The notes beneath the pieces are model-generated. The model ran no database searches, had not been told where the DNA came from, and was given only the letters and a program-made list of their open reading frames with translations. A DNA stretch of 64,000 bases from positions 124,001 through 188,000 of the forward strand of contig NZ_SHKO01000003.1 in assembly GCF_004217095.1 (NCBI RefSeq), read 5' to 3'. The translations under genes and the position numbers were made by a program. Source of the DNA: Advenella incenata. GTDB lineage: Bacteria; Pseudomonadota; Gammaproteobacteria; Burkholderiales; Burkholderiaceae_B. Below, one piece after another: positions 53,437 through 62,082 of this stretch. The first letter of the stretch is position 1. Every line of letters starts with the position of its first letter.

Positions 53437-53790
53437 ATGAAGTTATCCGCTTTCAAGCGCTCAGTTGCTGCGCTCGCCATTGTGGTTCCCTGTGCCTTCT
53501 TTAGTCAGGCATTTGCCCAGCAGGCCGCTGCTCCCAAAGGGGACATCGAAGCTGCCAAAGGTAAAATCTCCATGTGTATTGGTTGTCACGGCATTCCTGA
53601 ATACCGCGCCAGCTTTCCCGAAGTCTATCGGGTTCCCATGATTTCGGGCCAGAATGCGGACTACATTGTTGCTGCATTGAAAGAATACAAATCCGGTGCC
53701 CGGACTTTCCCTTCCATGGTCGCTATCGCAAAAAGCCTGTCTGATCAGGATATGCTGGATATTGCAGCCTATTTCTCTCAAGTAAAATAA
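53437..53790 (+). CDS. Small periplasmic cytochrome c (class I)
   Basis: 117 residues. Sec signal peptide (AIVVPCAFFSQAFAQ), haem-binding CIGCH near residue 47, and the axial Met region YRVPMISGQNADYIVAALKEYKSG typical of cytochrome c4/c553-like proteins. It carries electrons in the periplasm. The next gene, 13 bases downstream, is a second one of the same kind. Confidence 0.92.
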   Translation: MKLSAFKRSVAALAIVVPCAFFSQAFAQQAAAPKGDIEAAKGKISMCIGCHGIPEYRASFPEVYRVPMISGQNADYIVAALKEYKSGARTFPSMVAIAKSLSDQDMLDIAAYFSQVK

Positions 53791-53803
53791 TCCGGGAACT
53801 GAT

Positions 53804-54172
53804 ATGAAACGCGTCTCTATTTTATTGTCAGGTGCCGTATGCGCACTCGTGGGTATCGCATCTGCTCAGGCTGCAGATCTGGCTGCCGGCAAGGCCGCAT
53901 TTGAGAAGAACGGTTGTGTGGCCTGTCACGGCGCCGCCGGCGACAAAACCATTGCACCGATGTACCCCATTCTGGCTGGCCAGCATGATGATTACCTGGT
54001 CCATGCCCTGACTGCATACCAGCGTGGTGTAAGCAATGCGCCCAATTCTGCCAATATTCGCAAAAATCCGATCATGGGCAACGAAATCAAGAAACTGGGT
54101 TCAGCCGATATCGTCAATATCGCAGCATGGCTTTCCGCACAGAAAGGTCCGCTGACACACAACCGCAAATAA
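53804..54172 (+). CDS. Small periplasmic cytochrome c (c553/c4-like)
   Basis: 122 residues. Signal peptide (ALVGIASAQA), haem motif CVACHGAAGD near residue 43, YPILAGQHDDYLVHALTAYQRG (Met-bearing helix region is degenerate here, with the conserved LAGQ) and ending in WLSAQKG. Similar in layout to its neighbour, and the pair forms one transcript. The ratio suggests a duplicated monohaem carrier or a diheme-like function split into two chains; partners unknown. Confidence 0.9.
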   Translation: MKRVSILLSGAVCALVGIASAQAADLAAGKAAFEKNGCVACHGAAGDKTIAPMYPILAGQHDDYLVHALTAYQRGVSNAPNSANIRKNPIMGNEIKKLGSADIVNIAAWLSAQKGPLTHNRK

Positions 54173-54510
54173 ACTGACCTGCGGTCATTACGATCGGAAT
54201 ATTGCAGTTGTAGATTATTGCTGTTGTCATATAGGTGCCGTCATACATATGCATGCACGAGTGCCAGACAAAAAAACCGGAATGTATGTTCCGGTTTTTT
54301 TTCGTCCTGGCGTGGGCAGCAGGTTCACAGGCCGATAGGTCTGACGCCTTGACCGCATCTCCCATCTCCGATCTCCCTTCGCACAAAGTGTTCAATGCAC
54401 TAACCCAGTGCGCTGGACTTGTGCATGACAGCAGCCTGTCTGGTTGTTGTCTGCGACAGGCGCAAGAAGGGTATCAGAAGAGGTGGTCTATCGGCTCCAC
54501 ATCGGCAACG
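54173..54510. other. Intergenic region with terminator
   Basis: 338 bases between convergent genes; a terminator at 54271-54300 is listed separately. The remaining part shows no convincing gene. Confidence 0.5.
54271..54302. terminator. Rho-independent terminator of the cytochrome genes
   Basis: AAAAAACCGGAA (54271-54282) pairs with TTCCGGTTTTTT (54289-54300) around a 6-base loop; T-runs on both strands let it work in both directions. Confidence 0.88.
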
Positions 54511-54939
54511 TTAATGCCTGGTTGAATGCTGGCGCAGCAGTTCCAGGTAATGGTCGGTGTCCAGCGGTTTGCCCAGTCGCTGTGATTCCCAGATAACCTG
54601 GCCCAGGCACTCCATGATTTCGTGCATAGCGTGATGTTCGTCGCTGCGGGCAGCCAATTGCTCATAGATGCCGCGAATGCCTGGCGGGTGGTCGATAGAT
54701 ACTTGTTCGTTGATGGCCAGATGCATGGACAAATGCAAAAACGGATTGACCTGTCCTTTTTCTACCGAGAATTCCTGCAGAGCTGCATCCGGATTCTCCA
54801 GTGCAGGGTGATACTCTGGGTGTTGCAAAATCCAGGTCAGAGCCATGGACTCCATGGGCGTGAGAATTTTATTCTGACGATGTTTGGCCCAGGTTTCCGT
54901 AAAAAACTGGCGAACCTGATCGCGGGATGGATTGAACAT
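54511..54939 (-). CDS. DUF1841-family protein
   Basis: 142 residues, predicted soluble and helical. Characteristic DUF1841 segments: MFNPSRDQVRQFFTETWAKH, LTPMESMALTWILQHPEYH, NPFLHLSMHLAINEQVSID, and HHAMHEIMECLGQVIWESQR. The several conserved His residues hint at metal binding but no function is known. The gene stands alone, divergent from the NRPS gene. Confidence 0.85.
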   Translation of the reverse strand: MFNPSRDQVRQFFTETWAKHRQNKILTPMESMALTWILQHPEYHPALENPDAALQEFSVEKGQVNPFLHLSMHLAINEQVSIDHPPGIRGIYEQLAARSDEHHAMHEIMECLGQVIWESQRLGKPLDTDHYLELLRQHSTRH

Positions 54940-55194
54940 AAAAAGAGGGCAATTAAAACCGGCGTCGTGCGATCGCGCGGGGACATGAAAAAAAACACGA
55001 TGAAACAGATAGAAACAGGTAGCGGGCGCCGCCTGAATATTCGGGCCACTTATTAAGTGCCCCGTCAGTTCGGATTCGTCATACTTGCTGCCACTGACTG
55101 ATACCTCATCATACCACGGCCATTGCAGGGGTGCTCGCGTGACAGGATCGGTTTTTTTATGCTATCTGATTGCCCCGGGCGCAAGGAGCTACAC

Positions 55195-58100
55195 GTGTTT
55201 ACTCCCAATCTGTCGATTTTGCGTGGGCCCTGTATGCCGCAATTTTTGCGACATGAAACGCTGGCCGACATCTTTGAAACCACGGCAGCCACCTACCCAG
55301 AACATATCTGCCTTATCGACGGCTCGCAGCGGCTAACCTATCGCCAGGTAAATGACAGGGCAGATTTGATGGCCCATCATTTGTTATCCGCCGGTGTTGC
55401 ACCGGGTGATATTGTCGGCCTATGGCTGGAGCGGGGCAGCCAGTTGTTGATCGCGCAACTGGCTATTACCAAGGCGGGGGCTGCGTGGCTTCCCTTTGAT
55501 ATTGACACGCCTGCCGAGCGAGTAGCGGTCTGCCTTGAAGACGCCGATGCACGGGGTATTATTGCCGACAAGCAATATATCAATTCAGGTAAGTCGGGCA
55601 GCGACATAACGCAATGGCATCCCGGGAATCTGACTGTCAATGTCGGCCGGCACATGCTGCGACGGCAGGGTGTGCTGCCGTCCGATCCCGCGTACTTGAT
55701 CTATACGTCAGGCTCTACCGGCAAGCCCAAAGGCATTGCGATTCGTCATGAGAATATCTGCCCATTCCTGCGCAGTGAAAATCATATATTGGGGATCGCC
55801 CATTTTGACTTGGTGTATCAGGGGTTTTCTGTGGCCTTTGATATGTCGTTCGAGGAAATCTGGATTTCCTGGCTGGCCGGCGCCAGCCTCTGGATTGCGC
55901 CCAAACAGGTGGCTGCTGATCCGGTCGGGCTGCCTACAGTTTTGCAACAATCCGGTGTGACCGTATTGCACGCGGTTCCGACGCTACTGGCCATGTTTGC
56001 AGAGGTCCCGGAAAGTCTGCGGATTATCAATATGGGCGGTGAAATGTGTCCGGATGCGCTGGTGGCCAAGCTGGATAATGGCCGCATTCGCCTTTTCAAT
56101 ACGTATGGGCCGACAGAGGCGACCGTGTCTGCAACGCTCGAGCAACTGTCGATCGACAAGCCGGTGACTATTGGCACGCCTTTGCCCAATTATGGATTGG
56201 CGGTGATCGATGACCAGCAGCAACTGGTGCCTGTCAACGAGGTCGGGGAACTCTGTATTTTTGGACCTGGCGTGGCGCATGGCTATCTGGGACGTACCGA
56301 TCTGACCGCGGAGAAATTTCTTGTCAACCCTTTTGCTCAAGGGGAGCAGGAAGCGCGGCTGTATCGAACCGGTGATCTGGCGCGAATATTGCCAGGCGGA
56401 ACAATTGAGTGCCTGGGACGCGTGGACGATCAGATCAAGATCCGCGGCTTTCGCGTTGAGCTTGGTGAAATCGAAGCGGCGCTTGCAGAGCAAACGGGCG
56501 TGGCAACTGCGGCGGTCCTGGTGCGTACGATTGCGGGCGTGGACCAGTTGGTGGCATGGATTGTGGTTGATCCCGGACAGGAAAAACTATTGGCTTCGGG
56601 CGCCACCTTGCGCAATATCCTGAAAACGCGTCTGCCAGCCTACATGGTTCCCGCTTTTTTTGAATATACCGACAGCGTGCCACGTCTGGTTTCTGGCAAG
56701 ATCAATCGCCATGCGCTGGCGCAGATGCCAGTACACATCGGGCCAGATGCCGGTCTTGAGTCTGACGAACCGCAGAATGACGCGCAAAAAAACCTGTTCG
56801 ATGTATTGCGCTCGCTATTTCCCGGACAAGCAATTCGTTTGCAGGCCGATTTTTTCTCGGATATGGGCGGGCATTCCTTGCTGGCCGCGCAATTGGTATC
56901 GCTTGTTCGCAGCGTGCCCAGATATGCTGCACTGACGGTGCAGGATGTATATCAGAAGCGTACCGTGCAGGCCATCGGCGACTGTATGCAACGCGCCGAT
57001 TCGCAACAATCGGCTGCGCCAGCGCAGGCGCCATTTTCACCTGCGCCAAGCAATACCTGGCGCCGCCGGCTGGTCTGCGGCATCGCCCAGTTTGCTGCTG
57101 TGCCATTCTTGATTACGTTATCCATCATGCAGTGGCTGGCTCCCTTTTTTACTTACCATAATCTGACGGGTGAAATGTACGACAGCACCTGGTATGCCAT
57201 CGGGATGTCATTCATTGTCTTTATAGCGGTCTATCTGCTTAGTTTTGTGCTGGCAATCCTGGGCAGGCAATTGCTTACTGCGGGACTAAAACCCGGTCGT
57301 TATCCCCTTTGGGGATTCACCTTTTTTCGTTGGTGGCTGTCGGATCGGCTGGCCAATGTGGCGCCGCTTTATTTGATCGCCGGAACACGCATCTATGCTG
57401 CCTACTTACGATGCATGGGCGCACGTATCGGGCGCGAAGTCATGCTCAGTTCCATGACCGTTCGTGTGCCTTCAATGCTCACGATCGAAGAGGGCGCCAG
57501 TGTAGGTGCAGAGGTCCATATTGAAAACGCCCGGGTACAGAACGGACAACTGGTGCTGGGGAACACGCATATTGGCAAAAACGCTTATGTTGGTTCCTAC
57601 TGTGTGCTCGAAGGCAATACCGGCATTGCACAGGACGGCAGATTAAACGGCTTGTCTTCGCTTTATGACGGGCAGCAGATTGGCGCTGCCCAGGTCTGGG
57701 AGGGATCGCCTTCGCGAATGATTGCCAGCGATTATTGTTCTGCCTTGCCACCACGGCCCGCGCCTGGCCCGGGCCGGATTGCTTTTGAATGGCTTTTTTA
57801 TGCGTTGGGTAGCCTGTTCATTGCCTTGCTCTTTTTTACGCCCCTGTTTCCCACCTTCATATTCATCGACCTGCTGGATCCGAATTTTGATTATGACAAT
57901 TTCCTGTTATCGGGAATGAAATATTTCATCATTGCCATTCCGGCGTCATTCGTGCTGATTCTATTTACTGCACTGCTCTCGGCATTGGTGCGCTGGCTGG
58001 CCTTGCCCAAAATGCAGCCGGGACGGTACTCGGTGTATAGCGCGCTGTATTATCGCAAATGGCTAATCAACCAGATACAGGCGGCCAGCCTGCATACCCT

Positions 58101-59280
58101 GCATGGTGTATATGCAACGATATTCGCCTCGTCATGGTACCGCCTGCTGGGGGCACGGATCGGCAAGAATGCCGAAATTTCAACCATCATGGGGGCGGCG
58201 CCCAATATGCTTACGCTGGGCGACGATGCATTCATTGCCGATGCCGTCATGCTGGGTGACGACGAAGTGGATGGGGGCTGGATGACCATTCGCAACACCG
58301 TCATCGGCCATCGCAGCTTTATCGGCAATGGTGCCTACGTACCGGACGGGACAGTGGTCGCGCCCAATGTGCTGATTGGCGTGCAAACACGTGCACCGCA
58401 AAGCGAGCAGATGAGGCCGGGCGACACCTGGTTTGGTTCGCCACCGATCATCCTGCCTGCCCGTGAAATGATGACGCGGTTTGATGAACAGTCGACCTTT
58501 CGTCCCACCGTCGGACGTCGCCTGGGTCGTGCCTTCGTGGAATCGCTGCGCATTGTATTGCCAATGGCATTTACCATTTGCGCCGGCTACCTGATCGTTT
58601 ATGATGTGGTTCGTTACGAATCCATGGTTTCAGTCGTGCAGGCACTGCCTTCATTGATGCGCGATGGTCTTTGGTATGGTATCAGTTCCTTTGTCCTGGT
58701 CGTGTTGCTCAAATGGCTGTTGCTGCAGCGCTATCGGCCAGGCTCGGCGCCCATGTGGTCGTTGTACGTATGGGTCAGCGAGGCGGTGACGAATGTCTAT
58801 GAATCAATGGCTGTTTCCAATTTTCTCGATTATCTGCGGGGCACCGTGTTTCTGCCGCTCCTGATGCGTTTGCTGGGAGTTCATATTGGCAAGGGTGTGT
58901 ATCTGGACACCACGGATATGACGGAGTTCGATTGTGTACATATTGGCGATTATGCCGAACTTAACGGTTTGTCCGGTCCGCAAACCCATCTGTTTGAAGA
59001 TCGGGTGATGAAAATCGGGCAGGTACATATAGAGGAGGGGGTCAATCTGCGGGCGCGCACGACGATCCTGTATGGTAGTCGGGTCGGACGGGGCGCGCGG
59101 ATCGGCCCGTTGACCACCGTGATGAAGGGCGAATCGATTCCTGCCAATAGTAGTTGGATCGGCTCACCCGCACAGAATTGGCATCAATCCCAGAAGCATG
59201 CCCAGAAGCATGCAGATGACGCGGTGACAGGCGTGGCAGGCAATTGCGAGACAGATGTGCGGGCTGAAACGATGGCTTGA
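55195..59280 (+). CDS. Pls/PosA-type membrane nonribosomal peptide synthetase
   Basis: 1361 residues from GTG 55195, preferred because AAGGAG lies 6 bases upstream; TTG 55123 and ATG 55159 are weaker choices. Adenylation domain (about 20-520): YTSGSTGKPKGI near 169, NTYGPTEATVS near 305, YRTGDLARILPGG, and catalytic Lys in PRLVSGKINRHA. Carrier domain GGHSLLAAQ with pantetheine Ser561. No condensation or thioesterase domain follows. The last 740 residues hold three units, each a pair of membrane helices followed by left-handed beta-helix repeats (about 740-840, 980-1080, 1220-1330). This is the architecture of epsilon-polylysine synthetase Pls and poly-ornithine-type PosA, in which the tail makes isopeptide bonds. 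The substrate is probably a basic amino acid (inference). No phosphopantetheinyl transferase is nearby. Confidence 0.88.
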   Translation: MFTPNLSILRGPCMPQFLRHETLADIFETTAATYPEHICLIDGSQRLTYRQVNDRADLMAHHLLSAGVAPGDIVGLWLERGSQLLIAQLAITKAGAAWLPFDIDTPAERVAVCLEDADARGIIADKQYINSGKSGSDITQWHPGNLTVNVGRHMLRRQGVLPSDPAYLIYTSGSTGKPKGIAIRHENICPFLRSENHILGIAHFDLVYQGFSVAFDMSFEEIWISWLAGASLWIAPKQVAADPVGLPTVLQQSGVTVLHAVPTLLAMFAEVPESLRIINMGGEMCPDALVAKLDNGRIRLFNTYGPTEATVSATLEQLSIDKPVTIGTPLPNYGLAVIDDQQQLVPVNEVGELCIFGPGVAHGYLGRTDLTAEKFLVNPFAQGEQEARLYRTGDLARILPGGTIECLGRVDDQIKIRGFRVELGEIEAALAEQTGVATAAVLVRTIAGVDQLVAWIVVDPGQEKLLASGATLRNILKTRLPAYMVPAFFEYTDSVPRLVSGKINRHALAQMPVHIGPDAGLESDEPQNDAQKNLFDVLRSLFPGQAIRLQADFFSDMGGHSLLAAQLVSLVRSVPRYAALTVQDVYQKRTVQAIGDCMQRADSQQSAAPAQAPFSPAPSNTWRRRLVCGIAQFAAVPFLITLSIMQWLAPFFTYHNLTGEMYDSTWYAIGMSFIVFIAVYLLSFVLAILGRQLLTAGLKPGRYPLWGFTFFRWWLSDRLANVAPLYLIAGTRIYAAYLRCMGARIGREVMLSSMTVRVPSMLTIEEGASVGAEVHIENARVQNGQLVLGNTHIGKNAYVGSYCVLEGNTGIAQDGRLNGLSSLYDGQQIGAAQVWEGSPSRMIASDYCSALPPRPAPGPGRIAFEWLFYALGSLFIALLFFTPLFPTFIFIDLLDPNFDYDNFLLSGMKYFIIAIPASFVLILFTALLSALVRWLALPKMQPGRYSVYSALYYRKWLINQIQAASLHTLHGVYATIFASSWYRLLGARIGKNAEISTIMGAAPNMLTLGDDAFIADAVMLGDDEVDGGWMTIRNTVIGHRSFIGNGAYVPDGTVVAPNVLIGVQTRAPQSEQMRPGDTWFGSPPIILPAREMMTRFDEQSTFRPTVGRRLGRAFVESLRIVLPMAFTICAGYLIVYDVVRYESMVSVVQALPSLMRDGLWYGISSFVLVVLLKWLLLQRYRPGSAPMWSLYVWVSEAVTNVYESMAVSNFLDYLRGTVFLPLLMRLLGVHIGKGVYLDTTDMTEFDCVHIGDYAELNGLSGPQTHLFEDRVMKIGQVHIEEGVNLRARTTILYGSRVGRGARIGPLTTVMKGESIPANSSWIGSPAQNWHQSQKHAQKHADDAVTGVAGNCETDVRAETMA

Positions 59281-59401
59281 CGCGCTGTCTGCCTGTTCAC
59301 AAAAGACCGCAAGGAAGCGGGCACGGCCTGTGCTTACCATATTTTGTTTGGATATGGGGGATTCCCACCGCAAAACAGCCGTTTTTCAGTTAAACTAATA
59401 T

Positions 59402-59415
59402 GTCTTATATAAGAC
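59402..59415. promoter_or_regulatory. Palindrome in icd promoter
   Basis: GTCTTATATAAGAC is a perfect 14-bp palindrome 55 bases before the icd ATG, overlapping a likely promoter -10 region. It looks like the operator of a TCA-cycle regulator of GntR type; the regulator is not identified. Confidence 0.55.
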
Positions 59416-59469
59416 TCGTTTATCCAACGATTGTCTTCATGTTTTTTACTTGTGGGTTACGGAGCCAGC

Positions 59470-60726
59470 ATGTCTTACCAGCACATTAAAGTCCCTTCAT
59501 CGGGCGAAAAAATCACGGTCAACGCCGACTTTTCTCTGAATGTCCCTGACCAGCCGATCATCCCATTCATCGAAGGCGACGGCACTGGTGCCGATATCAC
59601 GCCTGTGATGCTCAAGGTTGTGGACGCTGCGGTCGAAAAAGCTTACAGCGGTAAACGCAAAATCCACTGGATGGAAATCTACGCTGGTGAGAAATCCACA
59701 AAAGTATATGGCTCAGACGTCTGGCTGCCTGAAGAAACACTGGAAGCGGTCAAGGATTACGTGGTTTCCATTAAGGGTCCGCTGACTACGCCTGTTGGCG
59801 GCGGTATCCGTTCGCTGAACGTGGCGCTGCGCCAGCAGCTGGATCTGTATGTCTGCCTGCGTCCGGTACGCTACTTCAAGGGTGTCCCTTCACCTGTACG
59901 TGAGCCGGAAAAAACCGATATGGTTATTTTCCGTGAGAACTCCGAAGACATCTATGCCGGTATCGAATTCGAAGCAGAATCTGACCAGGCCAAGAAACTA
60001 ATAGCGTTCCTGCAGAACGAACTGGGCGTCAAGAAAATCCGTTTCCCCCAGACTTCCGGTATCGGTGTGAAGCCCGTATCACGAGAAGGCACTGAGCGCC
60101 TGGTGCGCAAGGCTATCCAGTACGCGATCGACAATGACAAGCCAAGCGTGACCATTGTTCACAAAGGCAACATCATGAAGTTCACCGAAGGTGGCTTCCG
60201 TGACTGGGCCTACGAACTGGCACAGAAAGAATTCGGCGCCGAGCTGATCGATGGCGGCCCATGGAGCAAAATCAAGAATCCACGCACAGGCAAAGAAATC
60301 ATCATCAAGGATTCCATCGCCGACGCCTTCCTGCAACAAATCCTGTTGCGTCCGGCCGAGTACTCTGTGATCGCCACATTGAACCTTAACGGCGACTACG
60401 TGTCCGACGCGCTGGCCGCCCAGGTGGGTGGTATTGGTATCGCTCCTGGCGCCAACCTGTCCGACTCCGTTGCCATGTTTGAAGCAACCCACGGCACAGC
60501 GCCCAAATATGCTGGCAAGGACTACGTGAACCCAGGTTCAGAGATCCTGTCTGCAGAAATGATGCTGCGTCACATGGGCTGGACTGAAGCGGCTGATCTG
60601 ATCATCTCTTCAATGGAAAAATCCATTCTGTCCAAAAAAGTCACTTATGACTTTGCCCGTCTGCTCGAAGGCGCAACGCAAGTGAGCTGCTCCGGCTTTG
60701 GCCAGGTCATGATCGAAAATATGTAA
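59470..60726 (+). CDS. icd: Isocitrate dehydrogenase (NADP+)
   Basis: 418 residues from ATG 59470 with GGAG six bases upstream; the 13-codon in-frame extension is rejected. Substrate Ser region is [21 protein letters not shown] (Ser and Arg residues near 110-120), [26 protein letters not shown], and the metal Asp segment [18 protein letters not shown] with the NADP loop [11 protein letters not shown]. It oxidises isocitrate to 2-oxoglutarate in the TCA cycle. A palindrome in its promoter suggests specific control. Confidence 0.97.
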   Translation: MSYQHIKVPSSGEKITVNADFSLNVPDQPIIPFIEGDGTGADITPVMLKVVDAAVEKAYSGKRKIHWMEIYAGEKSTKVYGSDVWLPEETLEAVKDYVVSIKGPLTTPVGGGIRSLNVALRQQLDLYVCLRPVRYFKGVPSPVREPEKTDMVIFRENSEDIYAGIEFEAESDQAKKLIAFLQNELGVKKIRFPQTSGIGVKPVSREGTERLVRKAIQYAIDNDKPSVTIVHKGNIMKFTEGGFRDWAYELAQKEFGAELIDGGPWSKIKNPRTGKEIIIKDSIADAFLQQILLRPAEYSVIATLNLNGDYVSDALAAQVGGIGIAPGANLSDSVAMFEATHGTAPKYAGKDYVNPGSEILSAEMMLRHMGWTEAADLIISSMEKSILSKKVTYDFARLLEGATQVSCSGFGQVMIENM

Positions 60727-60755
60727 TACCGGCTGACGTATTACGTCGGTTCTCA

Positions 60756-60786
60756 AACCCGCATGGTTCATATCATGCGGGTTTTT
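60756..60786 (+). terminator. Rho-independent terminator of icd
   Basis: AACCCGCATG (60756-60765) pairs with CATGCGGGTT (60774-60783) and a T-run follows, 30 bases after the stop codon. Confidence 0.9.
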
Positions 60787-60980
60787 TGTTTTTCGATTCT
60801 CAATGCGCGGATTTCAAAAATGCAGATTTTAAATACGCAGAGCCATTCAGCTTTTCCTGCACGTCTGTGTTTGCAGGCGGCTGCGGGCAGATTACTGCTG
60901 CTCTTTCAGATGATCAATCATGCGAACTCTGATGAAAACCCGTTACTACGATGATTGGGCGAGTGGCATGAGGCCGGTTG

Positions 60981-61015
60981 CGCCGGGCCTGGTTGATATC
61001 AGGCCCGGCGTTTTT
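60981..61015 (+). terminator. Strong plus-strand terminator
   Basis: CGCCGGGCCTG (60981-60991) pairs with CAGGCCCGGCG (61000-61010), followed by TTTTT. No plus-strand gene precedes it after the icd terminator. On the minus strand it has no T-run. Confidence 0.75.
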
Positions 61016-61047
61016 AATTGCCGTTTTTAAAAACAGAAGGCATGGTG

Positions 61048-62043
61048 CTATTCCGGCTGAATACCCGCTTGCCTGATCACGTCAGCCCAGCGGGCGGCTT
61101 CTTTTTCGAAGAATGTCCTGTGACCCTCAGAGGACCGTCTGTCGTCGTTCACAATTGAAATGCCCAATGCTTGCTGGCGTTTGATCAGTTCAGGATTTTT
61201 CAATGCGACGCGCAGGGCGGCATTGATCTTGTCTACGATTGGCCTGGGCGTACCCTTGGGTGCATAAAGCCCATGCCAGACGCTGAAATTGAACCCCGAT
61301 AGTCCGGCTTCATCCAGTGTCGGCACGGAGGTCAACGCAGGTATGCTCATGCGTTTCATGCTGCTCACACCATACACTTTTACCTTTTTGCTTTCGATTT
61401 GAGGAATGCTGTTGGTTGCCTGCTCGCACATGATATCAATTTGCCCACCCATCAGATCGGTCATTGCCGGCGCAGTGCCTTTATAGGGAACAAAAGTCAT
61501 CTTGCTGTTCAGTGCGCTTTGCAACATCAGGCTGCAAAGATGCGAGGCCGAGCCAACGCCTGCGTTGGCCAGATTGATGGCGCTGTCTTTTTCTGCAATG
61601 TACTTTTTCAATTGCGCAAAATCGTTGGCAGCTAACCCTGGTTTACCAATCAGGGTCGACGGTGCCTCATTGATCAGGCCCAGAAACTCAAGGTCCTCTA
61701 TTTTGTAGCCCGGGTCTTTGTACAGCGAGTGTGCCGTGGCCAGGCCAATGTGATGAACCAGCAGGGTATAGCCATCATTTTTTGCCCTGGCAACGCGGGC
61801 TGTGCCGATCGTGCCGCCCGCGCCAAGGCGGTTTTCGATAACGATGGCTTGCCCCAAGGGTTCCCTGAGCGCTTCGGCGACATCGCGTGCTATTTTGTCG
61901 GAAGGCCCGCCTGCCGAGAATGGCACCACAATCGTGATGCTTTTTTCCGGATACTCGGCCAACGCGGCTGTGGCTGCAGTCGCGGCAAACAGGCCCGCAA
62001 GCAGGGTGAAGCCGAATTTAATTCGTGTTGCATTGCTGTGCAT
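61048..62043 (-). CDS. Bug/TctC-family periplasmic receptor
   Basis: 331 residues. Sec signal peptide (LLAGLFAATAATAALA). Bug features: YPEKSITIVVPFSAGGPSDKIAR, VIENRLGAGGTIGTARVARAKNDGYTLL, FVPYKGTAPAMTDLMGGQIDIMCEQ, and FSVWHGLYAPKGTPRPIVDKIN. It lies 39 bases after a tartrate-dehydratase-like gene, so D-tartrate or a related hydroxydicarboxylate is the likely ligand (inference). No TctA/TctB membrane genes lie in the window; orphan Bug receptors are common in this group. Confidence 0.93.
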   Translation of the reverse strand: MHSNATRIKFGFTLLAGLFAATAATAALAEYPEKSITIVVPFSAGGPSDKIARDVAEALREPLGQAIVIENRLGAGGTIGTARVARAKNDGYTLLVHHIGLATAHSLYKDPGYKIEDLEFLGLINEAPSTLIGKPGLAANDFAQLKKYIAEKDSAINLANAGVGSASHLCSLMLQSALNSKMTFVPYKGTAPAMTDLMGGQIDIMCEQATNSIPQIESKKVKVYGVSSMKRMSIPALTSVPTLDEAGLSGFNFSVWHGLYAPKGTPRPIVDKINAALRVALKNPELIKRQQALGISIVNDDRRSSEGHRTFFEKEAARWADVIRQAGIQPE

Positions 62044-62082
62044 CTTGTTGTCTCCTCTATGTCGTTATTGGGGTGTTGCGGG

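Larger units (their letters stand above)
60727..61047. other. Intergenic region between convergent genes
   Basis: 321 bases. It holds the icd terminator (60756-60786) and a second plus-strand terminator (60981-61015). No protein gene is supported; the stretch between the two terminators could encode a short RNA. Confidence 0.5.
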
